DNA of 31,828 bases, taken from an uncultured Lachnospiraceae bacterium (GTDB lineage Bacteria; Bacillota; Clostridia; Lachnospirales; Lachnospiraceae). Location of the stretch: contig CAJORC010000321.1 of NCBI GenBank assembly GCA_905236615.1, forward strand, positions 1-31,828, given 5' to 3'. The translations under genes were made by a program, and so were the position numbers. Under the pieces are notes generated by a model. It worked only from the letters and a program-made list of their open reading frames with translations, ran no database searches and had not been told where the DNA came from. Numbering within the stretch: position 1 is the stretch's first letter; every line of letters begins with the position of its first letter. This document shows positions 17,055 through 25,534 of the stretch, piece after piece.

Positions 17055-19682
17055 TTGAATAAGGAGAAACTAATAAACGGACTTTCTGAGTCCGAAGTGT
17101 CGGAGAGTAAAGCTAAATACGGCACAAACGAACTGGCTAAGAAAGAAACAGAGTCGCTCTGGTCGATGTTCATCGGCGCCTTTGATGACATATGGATAAA
17201 GGTACTCTGTGCAGCACTATTGCTGAAGATAGCACTGGCCGTTATCGGAAACTTCGTGCCTGCACTTGATGGCGAAAATGATGTTGTTGAAATAATCAGT
17301 ATCATACTTGCCATTGCACTTGCAACAGGCTTCAGTACTCTGTCCGAGTACAGAAATACTTCAAGAAGCGAGGCTCTGCAGGAAGAGTACAACAAGACTT
17401 TCGCAAAAGTAATGAGAGGCGGAAAGCTCGTTAACATCCTTACAAGTGAGATAGTTAAGGGTGATACGATACTTATTCAGGCGGGAGATAAAGTTCCCGT
17501 TGACGGACTTCTTTTTGAAGGACATGTAAAAGTTTCACAGGCTGCACTTAACGGTGAATCGAGAGACGAGAGCAAGAAAGCCGCCGACAATATGGATGAG
17601 GCTGAATCAACCGATTATGCATCTGATTTCAAGGTATTCATGGGATCGGTTGTAACCTCAGGTGAAGCTTACATGGTCGCGACCGTTATCGGTGATGAGT
17701 CAGAGCTTGGAAAGATAAATAAGGCTCTTACGGATGATTCCGGTGAGGACGAGCGTATAGATACTTCAAGCCTTAAGCTTGAAGCTGTTGCAAAGGGGAT
17801 CGGTAAGCTCGGTGTTTCTGCAGCTGCAATTGCAGGTATTCTCCATGTAGTTCTTTCGATAATGAGATCCGGACAGGGTGTATCTCTTGTGACTGTACTC
17901 CTCGTTTCGGCAGAGGCTGTAATGCTCATGGCTTCAATCGTTATCATGGCGGTTCCGGAAGGACTTCCGATGATGAACAGCCTTGTTCAGTCAATGAACA
18001 CTGAGTCAATGTATAAGAAGAATATCCTTGTAAGCCATAAAGCAGCATTTTCAGACTCGGCTTACATGAACGTTCTTTTCAGTGATAAGACAGGTACTAT
18101 CACAGAAGGTAATCTTTCACTCGTTGAATTTATCACAGGTGACGGAAAGATCTGCGATACTATTCCTAACCGCGAATTTATCGAAGCCATCACGATCAAC
18201 AACCTTGCGAAAGTTTCATCGGAAGGAAAGCCAATCGGAAGCAACAACATGGACAGAGCGCTTCTCGCTTATGCTTTGAATAACGGCTATAGTGATGGAG
18301 AGAATGATCCTGACAAGATTGAAGATATAAGCGGTTTTGATTCCGAGAAGAAATGCGCAACAGCAACACTTAAAAACGGCGTTGTTTACTGGAAGGGTGC
18401 AACCGAGAACATCATTAACGAGATCACGGATTACATGCTTCCCGACGGAACGGTCAAGGCTTTCACCGCAAATGAGAAAAAGGCTGTGGAAGAGATGATG
18501 CATGCGCAGGCAAAGAGAACTATGAAACTTCTCTCTGTTGCAAAGATTGCAGACGGAAAGAAAACACTTTTTGCAGTTCTCTGCCTTCGCGATAACGTTC
18601 GTACAGATGCAATCGAGACAGTTGAGATACTTAATACTGCCGGCATTCAGGTAGTCATGGTTACAGGTGATGCCGAGGAGACAGCAACTGCAATAGCTAA
18701 AGAAGCAGGAATACTTAAGGATGAGAAAAACGACGTTGTTCTCACACACGATGAACTTGAGAAGCTTTCAGATGATGAACTTAAGGCTAAGCTTCCTCAC
18801 CTCCGTGTTGTCAGCAGGGCTAAGCCTCTTGATAAGAGAAGACTTGTCGTTCTTTCACAGCAGCTTGACAATGTCTGCGGAATGACCGGTGATGGTGTAA
18901 ACGACGCACCTGCACTGAAGCAGGCAGATATCGGTTTTGCAATGGGTGACGGTACTGCAGTAGCACAGGAAGCCGGCGACGTTGTAATCCTCAATAACAG
19001 TTTAACATCCATAAAGGACTGCGTACTTAACAGCAGAACGATGGCGAAGTCAGTCGGAAAGTTCCTTATTTTCCAGCTTACCGTTAATATAAGTACACTG
19101 CTCATGAACATTATCGCGCCTATCCTTGGCTGGACTGAGCCCTTCTCGATCGTCCAGATCTTATGGATAAACCTGATCATGGATACTCTTGCAGCTATGG
19201 CATTTGGTGGTGAGCCGATCCTTGACAGGTATATGAATGATAAGCCGGCAAAGAGAACCGACGATATCCTCACGACTTATATTAAATCGGCTATCGGCGT
19301 AGCTGCTGTATTTATCACACTTGGCTCTATACTTATACTTGAAAACATCGGCGGGATCACGACCTTCGTTACTCCTGCAAACTGCAGCAACCCTGCATTA
19401 TACGAGAAGACATTCATGTTTGCCTTCTTTATTTACTCGATAATCTTCAACAGCTTAAATACAAGGTCAGAAAGATATAATCTCTTCGAGCACATTAACG
19501 AGAACAGGAATTTCATCCTTGTAATGGGTTCAATATTTGTACTTCAGACCATAATTATCGAGATTGGCGGAAGTGTATTCAGCACAACAATGCTTGAGCC
19601 CAAAGCACTTATTGTTTCAATGGCGCTTGCTCTGCTGATCATTCCGGTTGACCTCGTTCGAAAGGCGTTTGTCCATAAATGA
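17055..19682 (+). CDS. P-type Ca2+-transporting ATPase (PMCA/SERCA-like)
   Basis: An integral membrane pump of about 875 residues that most likely expels Ca2+ at the cost of ATP. The actuator loop is NGES (from residue 166, normally TGES), the M4 ion-site motif is VPEGLP (Pro301), the phosphorylated Asp344 lies in DKTGTITEG, and the hinge GDGVNDAPALKQAD starts near residue 612. The C-terminal third has several membrane helices with NLIMDTLAAMAFG in M6. PEGLP with N..D in M6 is the calcium-pump pattern; Mn2+ is possible. I choose TTG at 17055, preceded by a perfect GGAGG, over ATG at 17019, which sits in a hairpin. Its stop overlaps the HAD start by 4 bases (ATGA). Confidence 0.9.
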   Translation: MNKEKLINGLSESEVSESKAKYGTNELAKKETESLWSMFIGAFDDIWIKVLCAALLLKIALAVIGNFVPALDGENDVVEIISIILAIALATGFSTLSEYRNTSRSEALQEEYNKTFAKVMRGGKLVNILTSEIVKGDTILIQAGDKVPVDGLLFEGHVKVSQAALNGESRDESKKAADNMDEAESTDYASDFKVFMGSVVTSGEAYMVATVIGDESELGKINKALTDDSGEDERIDTSSLKLEAVAKGIGKLGVSAAAIAGILHVVLSIMRSGQGVSLVTVLLVSAEAVMLMASIVIMAVPEGLPMMNSLVQSMNTESMYKKNILVSHKAAFSDSAYMNVLFSDKTGTITEGNLSLVEFITGDGKICDTIPNREFIEAITINNLAKVSSEGKPIGSNNMDRALLAYALNNGYSDGENDPDKIEDISGFDSEKKCATATLKNGVVYWKGATENIINEITDYMLPDGTVKAFTANEKKAVEEMMHAQAKRTMKLLSVAKIADGKKTLFAVLCLRDNVRTDAIETVEILNTAGIQVVMVTGDAEETATAIAKEAGILKDEKNDVVLTHDELEKLSDDELKAKLPHLRVVSRAKPLDKRRLVVLSQQLDNVCGMTGDGVNDAPALKQADIGFAMGDGTAVAQEAGDVVILNNSLTSIKDCVLNSRTMAKSVGKFLIFQLTVNISTLLMNIIAPILGWTEPFSIVQILWINLIMDTLAAMAFGGEPILDRYMNDKPAKRTDDILTTYIKSAIGVAAVFITLGSILILENIGGITTFVTPANCSNPALYEKTFMFAFFIYSIIFNSLNTRSERYNLFEHINENRNFILVMGSIFVLQTIIIEIGGSVFSTTMLEPKALIVSMALALLIIPVDLVRKAFVHK

Positions 19683-20449
19683 TAATATTTACAGACCTTG
19701 ATAATACGCTTATTTATTCTTATAAGCATGACATCGGGACTGCGAAAAGAAAGGTGGAGCTCTATCAGGGAAGAGAAATCTCTTTCGTGACAGAGCACAC
19801 CTTTGCTCTTTTAAAAGAATTAAAAGAAAAAACACTTATAGTCCCGACAACGACAAGAACGATCGAGCAGTACGAGAGAATAGACTTCGGACTGGGGGAA
19901 TTCAAGTATGCACTCGCAGCGAATGGCGGGATACTGCTGATCGACGGTAAGAGTGATGATAAATGGTATAAGGATTCACTTAAGGAAATAGAAGAGAGTG
20001 CTGATGAATTAAATCGTTCGCTTGAAATACTTGATAAAGATTCCAGACGGACTTTTGAGCTGCGCTTTATAAATGACCTCTTTGTATTTACTAAGTGTGA
20101 TGAACCGGATTCTGTAGCAGATGAATTAAAGAACGTTCTTGATACTGAGCTGGTTGATGTTTTCTCAAACGGAGTAAAAGTATACGTTCTTCCGAAGAAG
20201 CTGAATAAGGGAAGAGCCATCGAACGCTTCATGGAATTCATGAATGAAAAAGATTCAATAGCTGCCGGTGACAGTGAATTCGATATATCAATGCTGAAAA
20301 CTGCCGGAGTTGGTATTGCTCCTTCCGGATTTGGTGCACGTTTCGGTGTAGCCACAGAAGAATGCGGCATCGTTGAAATGCCTTCCGGAAGACTGTTTTC
20401 TGAGGGATTAGCAGAATATTTGTTTAGGTCTTGCAAAAAACAGTTGTAG
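19679..20449 (+). CDS. HAD-family phosphatase (Cof/sucrose-phosphatase-like)
   Basis: A 256-residue cytoplasmic HAD hydrolase. Motif I is FTDLDNTLI with Asp6 and Asp8, motif II is the TTTRT region near residue 60, a motif III lysine lies near NKGRAIERF, and motif IV is AGDSEFDISML near residue 196. The middle part (about 85-170) is a type C2 cap. HAD enzymes of this sort occur in the Ter biosynthetic module and probably dephosphorylate a sugar- or nucleotide-like intermediate. The start overlaps the ATPase stop (ATGA), showing one transcript. The last codon and the TAG stop are made of the first bases of palindromic element copy 2, so the C-terminus may have been altered by its insertion. Confidence 0.87.
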   Translation: MIIFTDLDNTLIYSYKHDIGTAKRKVELYQGREISFVTEHTFALLKELKEKTLIVPTTTRTIEQYERIDFGLGEFKYALAANGGILLIDGKSDDKWYKDSLKEIEESADELNRSLEILDKDSRRTFELRFINDLFVFTKCDEPDSVADELKNVLDTELVDVFSNGVKVYVLPKKLNKGRAIERFMEFMNEKDSIAAGDSEFDISMLKTAGVGIAPSGFGARFGVATEECGIVEMPSGRLFSEGLAEYLFRSCKKQL

Positions 20450-20579
20450 ATAATTAACAAATCCAGAGCGGGGAATGGAAAACGCCGGTAGTTACGCCGC
20501 GTTCTTTGCGGCGTTAGTACCGCTGCGTTTGACTTTTTCAGCGCAAGCGTCCCGCGCCGGACTGTTCATTATCTACAAC
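20443..20579 (+). repeat. Palindromic dispersed element, copy 2
   Basis: A 137-base element, same orientation as copy 1. The ends are GTTGTAGATAATTAACAAATCC and GGACTGTTCATTATCTACAAC. Relative to copy 1 the C in GTTGCAG is T here, and the matching base at the other end changed as well. The inner stem pairs GTTACGCCG with CGGCGTTAG, enclosed by AACGC and GCGTT (AACGT and ACGTT in copy 1). Its first 7 bases overlap the HAD gene. Confidence 0.8.
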
Positions 20580-20655
20580 GTGACAAGAACATGTACTAAA
20601 AATTCTGCACAGTAAAATCTTGTACTTTGTGTCGAAAAATAAAGGGGCTATGGAG

Positions 20656-20684
20656 TGGAAAATTGTGCGAAAACGCTATATAAT
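20656..20684 (+). promoter_or_regulatory. Promoter of the ech operon
   Basis: TGGAAA (20656-20661), a 17-base spacer and TATAAT (20679-20684). The perfect -10 box and spacing make this the likely start of the ech transcript, about 65 bases before echA. Between the end of copy 2 and this promoter nothing else is recognised. Confidence 0.6.
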
Positions 20685-20699
20685 ATACTCTGAATGACT

Positions 20700-20715
20700 T
20701 GTCCTTTATAGGACA
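20700..20715 (+). promoter_or_regulatory. Small inverted repeat in the ech leader
   Basis: TGTCCT-TTAT-AGGACA is a perfect 6-base inverted repeat starting 16 bases after the -10 box. It could be an operator or a short leader hairpin. It does not resemble a Rex site. Confidence 0.3.
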
Positions 20716-20748
20716 TTTCTATATTTTACTAGTTTAGGAGGGTTGTTT

Positions 20749-22683
20749 ATGTATGCCATACCTTTTTTGATCTGCTTTCCCCTGTTTGTGGCATTGCTGC
20801 TCGGCATAGCCGGAAAAGGAAAAGCAGGAAACGTCATAACCATTGGAGGGGCAGGCGTTATCATGCTTTCCTCAGTCGCATTCTTTACATATTGTGCGAT
20901 GAACGGATTTAAAAGCATGGAATTGTTTTATGAGACAGAGCTGGCAGACCGGCTGATACTTGCAGGTGAAATACTGCTGATGATACTTGTCACGGTAAAG
21001 TGTTTCATACATAAGAGATACTGGATAAGTCTGCTGTCAATAATACCTACGGGAATGATCGCATATGTCGAGTTCACAGGAGAACATGAGCAGATCGCCC
21101 ATATTTACGTTGACCGCCTTTCGGCGCTGATGTGCCTTATAGTTGGCATAATCGGAAGTCTTATTATAATTTATGCCGTAGGATACATGGACGGATACCA
21201 TGCGCACCATAAAGATATCATGGACAGGAGATATTACTTCTTCCTTCTGCTTTTTGTCTTCATGGGTGCAATGTACGGATTTGTCCTTTCGTCAAGCCTT
21301 ATCTGGCTTGATTTCTTCTGGGAACTTACGAGCGTCTGCTCATTCATGCTGATCGGATATACAAGACTCGAAGAAGCTGTCACAAACTCATTCAGGGCAC
21401 TCTGGATGAACCTCTTCGGCGGTCTTGCCCTTGCGATCGGAATAGTATATTACTATTACACGGTTGGAGATCTTTCTTTCCGGAAGTTTATAGAAGAGGG
21501 TGTCGCAGGAAACCCGTTTTCTGTTATACCGATCACACTTATGGCATTTGCCGCACTAACAAAAGCAGCACAGCTTCCGTTCTCTCCATGGCTTCTCGGA
21601 GCGATGGTTGCGCCTACGCCTTCATCGGCACTTCTGCACTCTGCAACGATGGTAAAGGCCGGTGTTTATGTGCTCATCCGTCTGTCACCCGCATTTCAGG
21701 ATGCTGCGACGGGAAATCTTACAACGACCGGAACCATGATATCACTCATCGGCGGATTTACTTTCTGCGTGGCTTCGGTAATGGCCATTGCACAGGCTGA
21801 CGCAAAAAGAGTGCTCGCACTTTCGACCGTATCAAACCTTGGACTTATGGTTGCCTGCGCCGGAGTAGGTACACCCGAAACGATATGGGCATGCATATTC
21901 CTTATGATATTCCATGCTGTATCGAAAGCGCTCCTCTTCCTTGATGTGGGAGCAACCGAGAACTCGCTTTTCAGCCGTGATATCGAGAACATGCACGGAC
22001 TTCTTATCAGGCTTCCGAGACTTGCGATCTTTATGTTTATCGGAATAGCAGGAATGTTCCTTGCGCCTTTTGGTATGCTTATTTCAAAATGGTCGGCTCT
22101 CCGTGCGATGGTTGATGAGAAAAACATGCTGACACTTATATTCATAGTATTCGGTTCAGCTACGACCTCGTTTTACTGGAGTAAATGGATGGGAAAGATA
22201 ATCGCCCATGTAAACCTTGACAGCACAATGCCTGTAAAGGATGTTACAAAAAAGAGCGAACTGTTTTCACTTTGGATTGAAGCGGTAATGATGATCTTAC
22301 TCTGCATCCTCTTCCCCTTCCTTTCGAAGGTTTATGTGGATCCTCTGCTCAACGACATGTTTAACAGCAACGGAGAGGTTCTGCCAATGAGTATTCTCTA
22401 TATGCTCGTTATCATCATAACCTTCGTTTTTGCCATACCGCTTATAACAAGTGCTTATTCGAAGCATATAGCATCAAATATGAAAATGTCCTATATGGGC
22501 GGAATCAATACAGGAACGAACCACAATTTCGTGGACTCCTTTGGTGAGCCGAAGAAACTCTTCCTCACAAACTATTACTTTGCAACCAGGATCGGAGTCA
22601 GAAAGCTTATGCTTCCGAGCCAGATAGTGACCTCGGCGATACTTCTTCTTATGGGCTGCATAATCTTCGGAGGGGCATTATGA
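20749..22683 (+). CDS. echA: Ech hydrogenase membrane subunit EchA (NuoL/Mrp-like)
   Basis: A 644-residue polytopic membrane protein of the NuoL/MrpA antiporter-like family, the ion-translocating arm of the energy-converting hydrogenase. About 15 membrane helices are evident. Typical segments are GYMDGYHAHHKDIMDRRYYF, LIWLDFFWELTSVCSFMLIG, and FAALTKAAQLPFSPWLLGAM with PTPSSALLHSATMVKAGVY, which carries the conserved lysines and histidine of the proton path. The frame is open to TTG at 20743, but ATG at 20749 is chosen because TAGGAGGG ends 6 bases before it. First gene of echABCDEF-hypC; overlaps echB by 4 bases. Confidence 0.93.
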   Translation: MYAIPFLICFPLFVALLLGIAGKGKAGNVITIGGAGVIMLSSVAFFTYCAMNGFKSMELFYETELADRLILAGEILLMILVTVKCFIHKRYWISLLSIIPTGMIAYVEFTGEHEQIAHIYVDRLSALMCLIVGIIGSLIIIYAVGYMDGYHAHHKDIMDRRYYFFLLLFVFMGAMYGFVLSSSLIWLDFFWELTSVCSFMLIGYTRLEEAVTNSFRALWMNLFGGLALAIGIVYYYYTVGDLSFRKFIEEGVAGNPFSVIPITLMAFAALTKAAQLPFSPWLLGAMVAPTPSSALLHSATMVKAGVYVLIRLSPAFQDAATGNLTTTGTMISLIGGFTFCVASVMAIAQADAKRVLALSTVSNLGLMVACAGVGTPETIWACIFLMIFHAVSKALLFLDVGATENSLFSRDIENMHGLLIRLPRLAIFMFIGIAGMFLAPFGMLISKWSALRAMVDEKNMLTLIFIVFGSATTSFYWSKWMGKIIAHVNLDSTMPVKDVTKKSELFSLWIEAVMMILLCILFPFLSKVYVDPLLNDMFNSNGEVLPMSILYMLVIIITFVFAIPLITSAYSKHIASNMKMSYMGGINTGTNHNFVDSFGEPKKLFLTNYYFATRIGVRKLMLPSQIVTSAILLLMGCIIFGGAL

Positions 22684-23561
22684 ATACAGTTATAACGAAA
22701 ATTTTATGGGCTCTTGCCTATCTTATATTTGCACCTCTGATCGGAGGTCTTCTGGAAGGAATGGACAGGAAGATATCGGCTCGTATGCAGCGCCGTGTGG
22801 GACCGCCGCTTTTACAGCCATTTTACGATGTCGGAAAGCTTCTGCATAAACAGACGATAAGCGTAACGAAATCCCAGAGCTTCCTTATGCTGAGTTATCT
22901 TTTCTTCATGATGATAACGGGTGTTATGTTCTTTATCGGAACAGATATACTTATGTGCATGTTTGTTCTTTCAACGGCAGCAATGTTTTTGTATTTTGCG
23001 GCAACGGTTACAAGTTCTCCTTATTCAACGATCGGTGCATCAAGAGAACTTATACAGATAATGGCTTACGAGCCGGCAGTACTTTTGACCTGCGTAGGTT
23101 TTTATGTAGTAAGGAAAACCTTTGAAGTGGGAAGTATCATAAAGGCTGATGACAGTGCCATCAGGTATCTTCCAGGTGTTTTTGTGGCATTTGTATTTGT
23201 CCTTACGATAAAAATGAGAAAATCGCCTTTTGATATTTCAACTTCACATCACCCGAATCAGGAGGTCATTAAGGGTGTTACTGCTGAACTCGGTGCAAAA
23301 AATCTGGCGTATTTTCAGATAACAGAGTGGTATGAAAATGTCATCCTAATGGGCATAATCGGACTTTTTATAATCAACAGAAATCCGATAAGCATTCCGA
23401 TCGCCATCGTGGTCGTACTTGCTGTATATTTTCTGGAGATACTTATCGATAACTGCAGTGCCAGAATGAAATACACAAAGATGCTTTTCCTTGCATGGAC
23501 GGTAACGCTTATCGCTTCGGGATGTAATATCTGGCTGCTCATGATGATCCTCGGAGATTGA
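22680..23561 (+). CDS. echB: Ech hydrogenase membrane subunit EchB (NuoH-like)
   Basis: A 293-residue membrane protein of the NuoH family that connects the soluble hydrogenase module to the ion-translocating subunit. About eight helices are visible. Family motifs are GLLEGMDRKISARMQRRVGP followed by PLLQPFYDVGKLLHKQ near the N-terminus, SRELIQIMAYEPAVLL, and the acidic loop MRKSPFDISTSHHPNQEVIK. The start overlaps the echA stop (ATGA). Confidence 0.93.
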   Translation: MNTVITKILWALAYLIFAPLIGGLLEGMDRKISARMQRRVGPPLLQPFYDVGKLLHKQTISVTKSQSFLMLSYLFFMMITGVMFFIGTDILMCMFVLSTAAMFLYFAATVTSSPYSTIGASRELIQIMAYEPAVLLTCVGFYVVRKTFEVGSIIKADDSAIRYLPGVFVAFVFVLTIKMRKSPFDISTSHHPNQEVIKGVTAELGAKNLAYFQITEWYENVILMGIIGLFIINRNPISIPIAIVVVLAVYFLEILIDNCSARMKYTKMLFLAWTVTLIASGCNIWLLMMILGD

Positions 23562-23606
23562 AGAATATCAAAGTGACCTGACATAAATAGAAAATGAGGT
23601 AAACAA

Positions 23607-24059
23607 ATGTATAATATGAAACGCTCGCCATGGGTGATGCATTACGACGGCTCAAGCTGCAACGGATGTGATATCGAAGTGCTTGCCTGCCTGACGCCGG
23701 TATATGATGCAGAACGCTTTGGTATAATAAATACAGGAGACCCGATGCAGGCTGACATACTGCTGATAACGGGTGGAATAAATTCACAGAATGCTCCGGT
23801 TGTTAAACAGATCTATGAGCAGATGCCAAGACCGAAAGTTGTCTGTGCAATAGGCGTATGCGCCTGCACCGGAGGAATATTTAAAGACTGCTATAACATA
23901 AAAGGCGGGGCAGATACCGTAATACCCGTGGATATCTATGTTCCGGGATGCGCGGCAAGACCCCAGTCGATAATAGACGGAATAGTAAAGGCAATAGACC
24001 TTTTCCAGAAGAGACTTGAAGAACACGCCGCCATGGTGGCTGAAAAGAAGGAGGCGTGA
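23607..24059 (+). CDS. echC: Ech hydrogenase small subunit EchC (NuoB-like)
   Basis: A 150-residue iron-sulfur protein that carries the proximal [4Fe-4S] cluster next to the NiFe site. The four expected ligands are seen: Cys18 and Cys21 (SSCNGCD), Cys85 (GVCACTGG, with Cys87 nearby) and Cys115 (VPGCAARP). The C-terminus is a short charged helix. ATG at 23607 has GAGGT upstream; a second ATG at codon 4 is possible. One base separates it from echD. Confidence 0.94.
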   Translation: MYNMKRSPWVMHYDGSSCNGCDIEVLACLTPVYDAERFGIINTGDPMQADILLITGGINSQNAPVVKQIYEQMPRPKVVCAIGVCACTGGIFKDCYNIKGGADTVIPVDIYVPGCAARPQSIIDGIVKAIDLFQKRLEEHAAMVAEKKEA

Positions 24060-24060
24060 A

Positions 24061-24444
24061 ATGGAAGCGGAGAAAAGACAGCCGAAAAACGATATAGAGA
24101 TAATAGACTTCAACTTTATAGTAGAGATTGCGATTGCAATGCAGAGAAGCGGATACAGACTTTCTCAGGCATGTGCGGCTTATGAAGGAGATGAACTTAA
24201 TCTTTTCTATACTTATGTTGATGATGAAAACAATGACTGCATTACGGTAAATGCCAAGCTGGAAGACAGGGATACGGTAATAATGAGCATAACAAACGTA
24301 TTTCCTTATGCGGCATTTTATGAAAATGAAATGCACGAACTCTTCGGAGTCAACATAAATATGACGGTGCCCGATTATCAGGACAGACTTTACAGGATAG
24401 ATCAGGAGACACCAATGGCACCGGCAAGAAAGGAAGAAGAGTAA
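24061..24444 (+). CDS. echD: Ech hydrogenase subunit EchD (NuoC-like)
   Basis: A 127-residue soluble subunit of the 30-kDa/NuoC family that lies beside the large subunit. The family block is NVFPYAAFYENEMHELFGVN near residues 80-100, followed by DYQDRLYRID. The frame is open upstream to 24016 inside echC, but AAGGAGG just before ATG 24061 and the family length support the shorter form. The stop overlaps the echE start by one base (TAATG). Confidence 0.9.
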   Translation: MEAEKRQPKNDIEIIDFNFIVEIAIAMQRSGYRLSQACAAYEGDELNLFYTYVDDENNDCITVNAKLEDRDTVIMSITNVFPYAAFYENEMHELFGVNINMTVPDYQDRLYRIDQETPMAPARKEEE

Positions 24445-25523
24445 TGAAGAAAAGAAGTGTAGTACCTTATGGTCCGCAGCATCCGGTTCTTCCTGAGCCG
24501 ATACACTTAGACCTTGTAATAGAAGATGAGAAGATAATGGACGTTATCCCGTCGATCGGTTTCATTCACAGAGGTCTTGAAGGACTTACGTCAAAAAGAG
24601 ATTTTAACCAGATGGCTTATGTTGCAGAAAGAATCTGCGGCATATGCAGTTTCGGCCACGGTTTCGGATATTGTGAAACAGTAGAGAAGATAATGGGGGT
24701 AGAGATACCCGACAGGGCAAAATATCTCCGTACGATCTGGTTCGAGATGTCGAGAGTGCACAGTCACCTGCTCTGGCTCGGACTTCTGGCAGACGGTTTC
24801 GGATTCGAAAACCTTTTTTACCAGTGTTGGAGAGTCAGGGAGAAGATCCTTGATATGCTGGAGCTTACCACCGGCGGAAGAGTTATTTTTTCCGTAAATA
24901 AGATCGGCGGAGTAATGAAAGATATCAGTTCAACGATGGCAAAATCGGTGCTCGAGAGTATAGACAGTATCGAGGCTGAGCTTAAAGAACTGCAGAAAAC
25001 CTTCATGGGCGATTATACCGTTGAGTCAAGACTTAAGGGATGCGGCGTGCTTACAAAAGAGCAGGCACATGCGCTGGGATGCGCGGGACCTTTTGCAAGG
25101 GCGAGCGGAATAAATAACGACATGAGACTTTTGGGATATGCAGCTTACGGACAGCTTGATTTTGAGCCTGTCATCAGTGATGTCGGCGACAGCTATGCAA
25201 GATGTGATGTGAGAATAAGGGAGCTTTTCCAGTCCTTTGACCTTATCCGCCAGTGCTTCAACAAGATGCCCTCAGGCGATCTTTCAGTAGATGTAAAGGG
25301 AAATCCAAAGGGTGAGCATTTCACGAGGATCGAACAGCCGAGAGGCGAGGCAGTTTATTACGTTCACGGAAACGGAACTCCTTTCCTTGACAGACTTCGT
25401 GTCCGCACTCCAACCTTTGCCAACCTTGCAGGACTCTGTGAGACACTTAAAGGTGCTGATTACGCGGATGTCGGTCTGCTCGTACTGACAATCGATCCCT
25501 GTATTAGCTGCACGGAAAGGTAG
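24444..25523 (+). CDS. echE: Ech hydrogenase large subunit EchE (NiFe, group 4)
   Basis: A 359-residue catalytic subunit related to NuoD. It holds the NiFe centre that reduces protons with electrons from ferredoxin. The N-terminal pair is RICGIC (Cys65 and Cys68) and the C-terminal pair is DPCISC (Cys353 and Cys356), so all four metal ligands are present, unlike NuoD. Other segments are IGFIHRGLEGL, FEMSRVHSHLLWLGLLADGF and GDLSVDVKGNPKGEHFTRIE. The protein ends three residues after the last ligand (TER), so there is no C-terminal extension to be cleaved during maturation. Confidence 0.95.
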   Translation: MKKRSVVPYGPQHPVLPEPIHLDLVIEDEKIMDVIPSIGFIHRGLEGLTSKRDFNQMAYVAERICGICSFGHGFGYCETVEKIMGVEIPDRAKYLRTIWFEMSRVHSHLLWLGLLADGFGFENLFYQCWRVREKILDMLELTTGGRVIFSVNKIGGVMKDISSTMAKSVLESIDSIEAELKELQKTFMGDYTVESRLKGCGVLTKEQAHALGCAGPFARASGINNDMRLLGYAAYGQLDFEPVISDVGDSYARCDVRIRELFQSFDLIRQCFNKMPSGDLSVDVKGNPKGEHFTRIEQPRGEAVYYVHGNGTPFLDRLRVRTPTFANLAGLCETLKGADYADVGLLVLTIDPCISCTER

Positions 25524-25534
25524 GCAAGAAAGTT

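Noticed and set aside
19765..20460. Long reverse-strand open frames, for example 231 codons opposite the HAD gene and 173 to 177 codons opposite ddh and the ATPase.
   Set aside because: They mirror strong forward genes, have Ser-rich or unnatural composition, and lack ribosome binding sites and recognisable domains.
20651..20670. Possible sigma-54 promoter (GG and GC dinucleotides before echA).
   Set aside because: The spacing between GG and GC is 8 bases, not 10, and a sigma-A type promoter fits better.
24016..24060. Upstream start for EchD within echC.
   Set aside because: It adds residues with no family match, while AAGGAGG lies just before ATG 24061.
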